In this document: piece by piece, positions 18,244 to 23,902 of the stretch
Position numbering within the stretch: the stretch's first letter is position 1
How the letters are laid out: each line of letters starts with the position of its first letter
Assembly (NCBI GenBank): GCA_045632845.1
Contig: JAZQXL010000018.1
Span: 1-23,902, forward strand
Length of the DNA: 23,902 nucleotides
Reading direction: 5' to 3'
Origin: RGIG4140 sp045632845
GTDB taxonomy: Bacteria > Pseudomonadota > Alphaproteobacteria > CAAHEQ01 > UBA3637
The notes under the pieces: generated by a model
Seen by the model: the letters and a program-made list of their open reading frames with translations, nothing else
What the model was told of the DNA's origin: nothing
Databases searched by the model: none
Made by a program: the position numbers and the translations under genes

Positions 18244-20637
18244 ATGACAACAAAACTCATCAAAAAACTCACCTATTTAAAAGACACAACCCATCAAATC
18301 AAAGAGGCGCTCAAACAAAAGGGCGCCTTAATTGATGAAAAAACACCCTTGCGTCAACTGGTGCAAGAAATTGATTCCCTAAAAACGGGGAAAAACACAA
18401 AATTTGCCCTTGCAGCTGGCCCATTAAAAGCAGGGGAAAAGCGCTTTATCATCAACCATTTTAACACCTTAGATCACAAAAATGGGTCCCTCACCGGCTC
18501 ATTCAACGGGTATTTTGGCAACATCAATGCTACAGCGCTTTTTTGTTACAACAACCACTTGATTATAAGCACCGCCTCTGGCTCCAACAATTGGCGCAGT
18601 TTTTTAATTGATGAAGAAAACAAAACCTTTACTCCTGAGTTTAAAAAAACAGAAAGCCAGGTCAAAGACGTTATCTTTCAAAACCCTCAGCACAAAAATG
18701 TGATTGGTGGTTTTTATTTTAAAGAGGAAGACAGCGACCCCTACCCAACAGGGGTTCTTTCTTATCCCTCAGGCGGGGCAAATTCCACCTTCAACAGCAC
18801 GCAAATGCTGTGGGATTCTTCAGGCACTTATTTGATCAATGTAGCCAACAAAACAACGGCTGTTGATGTCATCAAACTCATTCAAAATGCGGATGGCTCT
18901 TTTGCTTATGAACTTGTGCAAACCATTGACACTTCAGCACTTGAAGAGAAGACAAGAACACACAGCTTTGCTCCCGCAGACAATGCTGTACCCAACTCTT
19001 TTTGCTTGTTCGGGCGTTACATTTACACCATTGATCCAACAACAAATGCTTTGAGTTTTTTAGATATCAATCAAATCCCCCTCCCCGTCCAAGGTGTTCT
19101 TTTGCTCTATGGCAAAAATTATTTGGTCCTTAAAAGTGATGATACAAGCAAAAACCCAACCATCACTTTTTTAAAAGCCATACCCAAAGAGGGCGCACAG
19201 CAAGAACAAGCCTTTTTTGAAAACATAAGCGACTATGAGTTTGAAGTGTTGCACCAAGCAACCTATCAAAACGTGCCAACAAAGCCCCTTTCTCACGCAT
19301 ATGGTGGCTATTTTTCTTCCCGCCTTAATGTGAAAGATTACTTCATCCGCCCGCTCAAAGAGAGCATCTCTAGCATTCAAGACTTTGACTTTTGTTTTGA
19401 AAGAGAAGCGGGCCTTTCTTCGGATGCAGAAGGCCTTTTTTATGATGCTGAAACATTCATTTTAAAAGGGGGAACATCTGATACAGATGGTATGTGTCTT
19501 TATCAAAAAAATCCAACCACGCACCTGTTTGAAAAAGAAAAAGCCGCAAGCCATTTGCGCACCTTATTTCTGTCAGAATATGGCGGTGGTTTGTTCAATA
19601 ACTCTAGCAATGCGCGGGAATATTATTTCAAAGATGGAACGCTTGACACCAGTACATCCACTTCTTTAGGAGGCTCTTTTTTTTGTGAATCTTATATGAA
19701 AAATGGCTCTGTTTTTGGCTATGTTCATTCGGGAAATAGATATTACTTTAAATCGTTTCGAAGCTCAATACAATCCCTCAGTGTGCATGATTATTTTTGC
19801 AACTTTGCCAGTGATGAGTTGATTAGCAATCTTCGCAACGATGAACTTTATAAATTTGAAGAGGCGGGACAGGTTTCAACCTACAAGGCAAAAGATATTT
19901 CTTTTAAAACCCTCTATTGCTTTGCCATTGAAAAAGAAGGTATCCTTTATGGCATCTATTTGGATCAAAAAGGAGTTGATGTAAACGGTCAATTGTATCG
20001 TTTAACATTGGATGAGGCAAGCAAAACCTTCACAGGTGGACTTGTTTCCCCCATCAAATGCACAATGGAACAACCTTATTGGAGTTTGGCCAGAAAAGTT
20101 AAAACAAAACCCATTCTTGTTTCCACCAGAGGGTATTGTTATGGCTTTTATCAAGGGGCTGAAGATGGGGTTTTACGCTTTGTTGAAAGGCCTTATCCAG
20201 CTGAAATTTTGGCACATACGCAATCAACCTCTGTTTCCTATATTCAAACATTTTATGATGGAAGTGTTGCCTTTCAACTGAACAATGGCAAAACACTGCA
20301 TTTCTTTTTGGACTTTAATGAACAAACAGGGACCCCTTGCCTAAAAGAAGGCACCACACTTGATGTGTTTGAACCCATTACGCTCGCAGGTGAAACATTG
20401 AACATCTATTTTTCACCATTCAAACGCTATCAGTTTGCGTTCAATACAAACACCAATCAAGTGCGCTTGTCCCCTTTTCAAGCAACAGCACCCAAAGAGG
20501 AAGACACCGCCTATCATCTGGAAAAATTCACATCCAGCACTTTTTCCTACTATCCAAACGCCTCCACTTGCCTTACAACAGGTAAATCAAAAACCTTAGC
20601 AAATGGCACCAAATTGGTGGAAATTGAGTTTGGGTGA
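18244..20637 (+). CDS. Large phage tail/receptor-binding protein
   Basis: The product has 797 residues and is the largest gene here. The first ~50 residues (LTYLKDTTHQIKEALKQKG followed by LRQLVQEIDSL) form a helical module. I associate it with the N-terminus of many gut-phage and prophage tail proteins ('L..TK..IK.AI..KG......F..Y...I..I'). The rest is long, beta-rich and without transmembrane segments. It has several repeated-looking strands of the form 'G.LY/GFY..' (GILYGIYLDQKG, YCYGFYQGAEDG, FGYVHSGNRYYF) that suggest a propeller-like or beta-solenoid fold. No enzyme motif was recognised. It probably attaches the virion, or a tail-like particle, to a cell surface. Its 3' end is followed within 10 bases by a repeat element. 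Confidence 0.6.
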   Translation: MTTKLIKKLTYLKDTTHQIKEALKQKGALIDEKTPLRQLVQEIDSLKTGKNTKFALAAGPLKAGEKRFIINHFNTLDHKNGSLTGSFNGYFGNINATALFCYNNHLIISTASGSNNWRSFLIDEENKTFTPEFKKTESQVKDVIFQNPQHKNVIGGFYFKEEDSDPYPTGVLSYPSGGANSTFNSTQMLWDSSGTYLINVANKTTAVDVIKLIQNADGSFAYELVQTIDTSALEEKTRTHSFAPADNAVPNSFCLFGRYIYTIDPTTNALSFLDINQIPLPVQGVLLLYGKNYLVLKSDDTSKNPTITFLKAIPKEGAQQEQAFFENISDYEFEVLHQATYQNVPTKPLSHAYGGYFSSRLNVKDYFIRPLKESISSIQDFDFCFEREAGLSSDAEGLFYDAETFILKGGTSDTDGMCLYQKNPTTHLFEKEKAASHLRTLFLSEYGGGLFNNSSNAREYYFKDGTLDTSTSTSLGGSFFCESYMKNGSVFGYVHSGNRYYFKSFRSSIQSLSVHDYFCNFASDELISNLRNDELYKFEEAGQVSTYKAKDISFKTLYCFAIEKEGILYGIYLDQKGVDVNGQLYRLTLDEASKTFTGGLVSPIKCTMEQPYWSLARKVKTKPILVSTRGYCYGFYQGAEDGVLRFVERPYPAEILAHTQSTSVSYIQTFYDGSVAFQLNNGKTLHFFLDFNEQTGTPCLKEGTTLDVFEPITLAGETLNIYFSPFKRYQFAFNTNTNQVRLSPFQATAPKEEDTAYHLEKFTSSTFSYYPNASTCLTTGKSKTLANGTKLVEIEFG

Positions 20638-20643
20638 TTTGTT

Positions 20644-20817
20644 GATCCCCTCTGCTGGTAAGTTAAGAGCTAGCGCTCTAAGTGGTAACTAAAGCAAAAT
20701 CAACTCATTCATGTACCTTATCGCTATCGCTCCTTTTGTCCGTACACGTCAATCGCTGATTTTATCTTTATTTCCTCACTTAGCGCTTGCTCTTAACGCG
20801 TACCTCATATTGAGGTT
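20644..20817 (-). repeat. TIR element, AAGAGC type
   Basis: GTTAAGAGCTAGCGCTCTAA at 20662 pairs with TTAGCGCTTGCTCTTAAC ending at 20797. Its interior is the reverse complement of that at 4339-4516. Confidence 0.75.
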
Positions 20818-20821
20818 TCTT

Positions 20822-20905
20822 GAGCGCTTGCGCGCTTTTTTAACGCATACCATAGGTCGGAGGTTTTCCTTTTTTTTAACGCATCCATTACATCGAGGTT
20901 ATATT
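20822..20905. repeat. Hairpin repeat and two solo element ends
   Basis: GAGCGCTTGCGCGC plus T-run (20822-20853) is the second copy of the unit at 1465. CATACCATAGGTCGGAGG and CATCCATTACATCGAGGTTA then follow as unpaired outer ends. Confidence 0.55.
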
Positions 20906-20908
20906 TAG

Positions 20909-21070
20909 GGGCCCAACCGCCAGTAAGTTCAAATGGGGTTTTAAACGGCACCTATGGTCAAATTCAAACACTTGCGTATGCCAGCCAATATACGCCACGT
21001 GTTTCAATTTAATTCATATCTGCTCACCTAAAACCTCATTTGAACCCATCCAACAGGCAAGAGGTTATTT
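20909..21070 (-). repeat. TIR element, CAAATGGGG type
   Basis: GTTCAAATGGGGTTTTA (20927-20943) pairs with TAAAACCTCATTTGAAC (21029-21045). The ends belong to the CAAATGAGG type but the interior is unlike those at 3343 and 16617. The outer flank GGCAAGAGGTTA reaches to within 20 bases of the lysozyme start. Confidence 0.75.
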
Positions 21071-21087
21071 TTTTGAAAGGAAAAACA

Positions 21088-22617
21088 ATGAACAATTTTG
21101 ACTACACAAACTTAACAACAAGAGAGTTGTTAGAAAAAGCTCTGAACGGAGAAATTCCAATCCCGCGGAACAACCCACAGCTTGGGCAATCCAAGTATTT
21201 TTTTATGAAAACAGGCTCAGATCCTTATGCATCCATCAATGACGCCGAGATTTTTGACGTTCCTGATGATGTTGACCCGTTTGAGTTTAGGGATAATGGG
21301 TATACAACACCTCTTGCAAACTCTTGGGATTCTGCATTAGCGGATACTTCAACAAGCGCTCTTACTTCTAGCTTAGAAGATACGTCTTTGAATAGCTTTT
21401 CAAATTCAAACGCTTATTTAAGCGCGTTGAACCCGTTGCAACAAAACACAAACTCATACCTCAACGCATTGACGCCACTTCAACAAAACAGCAACTCATA
21501 TTTGAGCACGCAAAACACCTTGCCTCAAAACAACAGTTTGATTGACTTATTAAAGCAGATGTTCCCATTAAAAACTGGGGATGAAACCACTGATTTATCA
21601 TCAACTCAAACACCAACTGATTTAATGACAAGCACACTTTCAACACCTTTGCATCAAGGGGTTCAAAATGGTTTAAATGCTGTTTGGGGCTCTACACCTG
21701 GTTATGCAGAAACGACGTTTCAAACTGGTGAAAATTTAGGAACCAAGATTAATCTTCCATCCAATGAAGATTTAAACACTGCATTATCAAGGCACCTTCA
21801 AGCATTGGGAGAATATGAGGGAATAAAAGAAAAAATTTATTTTGATGAAGGTGGCCTTGCAACGATTGGTAAGGGAACACGCATTACCCCTGAACGCATT
21901 CGTTCTGGTTTTTTTGATGGTTTTGTTTTGCCAGAAAATAGAGAAAAACTCATAACCGCTATTGAAATTGGAGAACAGCTATTCAAAAACGGACTGATAA
22001 ATAAATATCCTAATTACTCAGCACAAAAAAATCTTTTTGATAAAATATCAAAAGGAGAATCTGTTGAAAACTTAAACAGAGCTGAATTAGGAGCAATTGA
22101 TCATCTTTCTTCTTATGATGCTTCATTAGAGCAGATGAATAATTTTGTTCAGAAATTTTATGAAGAAGAAGGCTATGATCGATTGAGAAATTTTTTAAAA
22201 TTCAAAAAAATCAACTATAATGATCTTCCAATGGGAATGCAAGAAATTTTGCTTGATATTTCCTATAATGCAGGAAAATCAACGCCAATGTATATCAAAG
22301 AAAATGTTGATGATACAGTTACTGAAAGGTCTTCTTGGAATAAATTGGGCGATCATTTGGCTAACAAGGAGTATTATAAAGCACTTTCTGAAATTTTTAG
22401 AAATGTACAAGATGCTCGCAACAATTATCTCTTTTTACGTGGAATGCAAGATTTTGGATATTTAAAAGATGAGGATCTTATTAAAATAATAAGAAATTTA
22501 TTTGAAGAACAAAAACAGGCAAAAAGATCTGGAAAACCATATCTTAAACGTATCAGCAAGGATAATTATCCAATTTATCAAAAACGTTTTAATCTCCCTG
22601 ATATTGGACCGTTTTAG
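21088..22617 (+). CDS. GH24-type (T4-like) lysozyme with repeat-rich N-terminus
   Basis: The product has 509 residues from ATG at 21088, preceded by GAAAGGA. An in-frame ATG at 21040 lies inside the repeat element and is rejected. The catalytic domain starts near residue 235. EYEGIKEKIYFDEGGLATIG supplies Glu244, Asp253 and Thr259, spaced exactly as Glu11, Asp20 and Thr26 of T4 lysozyme, so it should cut peptidoglycan between N-acetylmuramic acid and N-acetylglucosamine. A second mark is GMQEILLDISYNAGKS (about 379-394). The domain is enlarged relative to T4. The N-terminal 230 residues are Ser/Thr/Asn/Gln-rich, with three tandem units of the form YLxALxPLQQNxN (about 110-150). No signal peptide or membrane span is seen, which suits a virion-borne or holin-released enzyme. 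Confidence 0.8.
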   Translation: MNNFDYTNLTTRELLEKALNGEIPIPRNNPQLGQSKYFFMKTGSDPYASINDAEIFDVPDDVDPFEFRDNGYTTPLANSWDSALADTSTSALTSSLEDTSLNSFSNSNAYLSALNPLQQNTNSYLNALTPLQQNSNSYLSTQNTLPQNNSLIDLLKQMFPLKTGDETTDLSSTQTPTDLMTSTLSTPLHQGVQNGLNAVWGSTPGYAETTFQTGENLGTKINLPSNEDLNTALSRHLQALGEYEGIKEKIYFDEGGLATIGKGTRITPERIRSGFFDGFVLPENREKLITAIEIGEQLFKNGLINKYPNYSAQKNLFDKISKGESVENLNRAELGAIDHLSSYDASLEQMNNFVQKFYEEEGYDRLRNFLKFKKINYNDLPMGMQEILLDISYNAGKSTPMYIKENVDDTVTERSSWNKLGDHLANKEYYKALSEIFRNVQDARNNYLFLRGMQDFGYLKDEDLIKIIRNLFEEQKQAKRSGKPYLKRISKDNYPIYQKRFNLPDIGPF

Positions 22618-22626
22618 TATCACACA

Positions 22627-22657
22627 ATTCAAGCTAAGGTCTTTCCTTAGCTTGAAT
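22627..22657. terminator. Bidirectional hairpin between converging genes
   Basis: ATTCAAGCTAAGG, TCTTT loop, CCTTAGCTTGAAT: a perfect 13-pair stem ten bases after the lysozyme stop. No T-run follows, so termination strength is uncertain. Confidence 0.6.
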
Positions 22658-22662
22658 AAATC

Positions 22663-23181
22663 TTAATCCATTACATATCCAAAAAAGACATCTAAATCCC
22701 TTAATTGAGACTTATCAAATTCTTTATTTCTAGAATAATAAGATGTACTTTCAATAGAACCTGTTCCATCCACCTTATCATTTTTAAATTGCCAAAAAAC
22801 AAACTCTCCTGAAGAGACACATCTTAAAACAGTTATGTCAACTTCATCTTTAATAACCATACAATCTTTATGGAGGGGTTCAATTTTTTCTTTTTCAAGA
22901 TAATATTTATAATGCTCAGAAAAAACCTTATCTTGAGTTACAACAAAATAATTTTTCCACATTGCTCCATATAATGCAAGTAAAACGCCATTCAACGCTT
23001 CTTGTTTGAACTTAAAAGAGGTGTCAATATTATTATCTTTGACCAATTTTTTATAAAATGTTTTGACATATTCATAGTTTTCAAAGACTTCTATCTCAGG
23101 ATCAATCCCATCAGCCACAGCTTCAAAATTCGCCCCAACAAACAAAGAACTCAACAGCATCACAGTTAAAAGTTTCATCAT
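22663..23181 (-). CDS. Small secreted protein, tandem family member (3)
   Basis: The product has 172 residues. The N-terminus MMKLLTVMLLSSLFVGANFEAVA is a standard signal peptide, probably cut after AVA, and is identical in protein to that of the next gene upstream. The mature part shares NNIDTSFKFKQEALN, FVVTQDKVF and CMVIKDE...TVLRC with it, including two cysteines that could pair. The rest is divergent. I do not recognise the family. Its ATG directly follows the stop of the upstream gene, and AGAGG of the ribosome-binding site is inside that gene's last codons. No enzyme motif is visible. Confidence 0.75.
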   Translation of the reverse strand: MMKLLTVMLLSSLFVGANFEAVADGIDPEIEVFENYEYVKTFYKKLVKDNNIDTSFKFKQEALNGVLLALYGAMWKNYFVVTQDKVFSEHYKYYLEKEKIEPLHKDCMVIKDEVDITVLRCVSSGEFVFWQFKNDKVDGTGSIESTSYYSRNKEFDKSQLRDLDVFFGYVMD

Positions 23182-23829
23182 TTACCTCTTTATTTTTTTT
23201 ATCTCTTTGCCAAACTCTTCCCTATATCTTTTGGTGAAATACCCATTAGGGTCTTCTTCATCTTCTGCATGATATCGAAGCCATTCCTCGTGCGTAAGGG
23301 GCATTTTGGAACTAAGTGAAGAACCAGAAACACCTCGATGATTTGTTTTTGCTTCTTCATATTTTGCTGACGATGAAAAAAAGTATTTTTTATCAATAGA
23401 AGTACACTTACCTGATTTGCAAGTATTTTCATATTCGAAATATGAGTATTCATTGCCATATTCTTTACATTGCAAAATGGTTAAATTTGGCTCATCTTTG
23501 ACGATAACGCAATTTTCTCCTAATTTTGATATCCAAGAATTTTCCCAATTATTATCATAAACTGTGTCTTTTGTTACAAGAAAATAAGCTCCATAAATAT
23601 CTCGACTAACACCTGCTAAAATATAATTCAACGCCTCTTGTTTGAACTTAAAAGAAGTGTCAATGTTGAACTTTTCTTTGAGGGTGTTATAGGCGCGCTC
23701 ATAATTTAGTTTACTTTCAAATTGCTCAATTTCTGGCACATTTGTGTCATAAGGGTCACCTGCCACAGCTTCAAAATTCGCCCCAACAAATAAAGAACTC
23801 AACAGCATCACAGTTAAAAGTTTCATCAT
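23182..23829 (-). CDS. Small secreted protein, tandem family member (2)
   Basis: The product has 215 residues, with the same 23-residue signal peptide as its downstream neighbour. Shared core: FNIDTSFKFKQEALN, YFLVTKDTVYD, NCVIVKDEPNLTILQC. A C-terminal extension of about 45 residues (LTHEEWLRYHAEDEEDPNGY and a lysine-rich end EIKKIKR) is absent from the neighbour. The last codons plus stop form AAAGAGGTAA, the ribosome-binding site for the next gene. The same 24 bases also precede this gene's own ATG. Function unknown; it is probably exported to the periplasm or outside. Confidence 0.75.
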   Translation of the reverse strand: MMKLLTVMLLSSLFVGANFEAVAGDPYDTNVPEIEQFESKLNYERAYNTLKEKFNIDTSFKFKQEALNYILAGVSRDIYGAYFLVTKDTVYDNNWENSWISKLGENCVIVKDEPNLTILQCKEYGNEYSYFEYENTCKSGKCTSIDKKYFFSSSAKYEEAKTNHRGVSGSSLSSKMPLTHEEWLRYHAEDEEDPNGYFTKRYREEFGKEIKKIKR

Positions 23830-23902
23830 TTACCTCTTTATTTTTTTTATCTCATTTTTGTTAAACCACACAATATCCAAAAAATCAAGGATTACTTTGT
23901 AT
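23830..23902 (-). CDS. C-terminal end of a further tandem family member
   Basis: Too short to be listed by length alone. Reading the minus strand from the right edge, an open frame ends FNKNEIKKIKR and TAA at 23830, in the same frame and with the same last seven codons as the gene at 23182. It directly precedes the ATG of that gene. It is most likely the tail of another paralogue lying beyond the window, so the array has at least three members. It could instead be only a copied 3' end that serves as leader. Confidence 0.5.
   Translation of the reverse strand, partial: YKVILDFLDIVWFNKNEIKKIKR

Noticed and set aside
943..21070. Elements as integron attC sites
   Set aside because: Some ends read GCCCAAC, which fits RYYYAAC, but the partner ends do not give GTTRRRY. 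The elements point both ways, and no integrase is present.
943..21070. Elements as a CRISPR array
   Set aside because: Repeats are long, irregularly spaced and inverted, without uniform spacers or cas genes.

Overview
The window comes from a low-GC bacterium. The pilin-like N-terminus that recurs through it (GRSMVEMLGV..., repeated unchanged in 15 genes) is one I associate with uncultured, often gut-derived Alphaproteobacteria. That assignment rests on memory of the family, not on a search. The rest is compatible with any Gram-negative host: a Fic protein of the Neisseria NmFic type, a two-subunit CoA-transferase and podovirus-like phage genes.

Layout. Positions 1-900 (minus strand) hold two phage structural genes running off the left edge. 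Positions 905-1740 are a stack of non-coding repeat elements. Positions 1750-7160 (plus) hold four transcription units with seven pilin-like genes, interrupted by more repeats and by an AT-rich stretch with four DnaA boxes (3700-4050). Positions 7342-7920 encode an unrecognised protein whose stop codon lies at the edge of a repeat. Positions 8293-10156 (minus) are a four-gene pilin operon whose last member is degenerate. Positions 10464-11782 (minus) are CoA-transferase subunits B and A. Positions 12361-13327 (minus) hold two more pilins, 13565-14030 (plus) two small single-span membrane proteins with a Cys-x9-Cys tail, and 14203-15578 (plus) three more pilins. A class III Fic AMP-transferase follows at 15661-16278 (minus). 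Positions 16797-20637 (plus) are a phage tail-fibre-like operon, and 21088-22617 a GH24-type lysozyme with a repeat-rich N-terminus. The right end (minus) is a tandem array of small secreted proteins sharing one signal peptide.

The main theme is a 16-member pilin-like family in seven transcription units. All but one member have the same first ~45 residues after a short basic leader. The body is variable, usually with four cysteines, and nearly all end in KQN. Within operons the stop codon of one gene runs straight into the ribosome-binding site of the next. The units have near-identical promoters of two recurring types, one carrying a palindromic operator, and most have their own terminator. 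Between the units lies a family of 120-290 bp elements with inverted terminal repeats and interchangeable interiors. These elements also border the phage tail and lysozyme genes, so they may mark the boundaries of modules that have moved. No prepilin peptidase, assembly ATPase, secretin, integrase or transposase is present, so what assembles the pilins and what moves the elements cannot be told from here.
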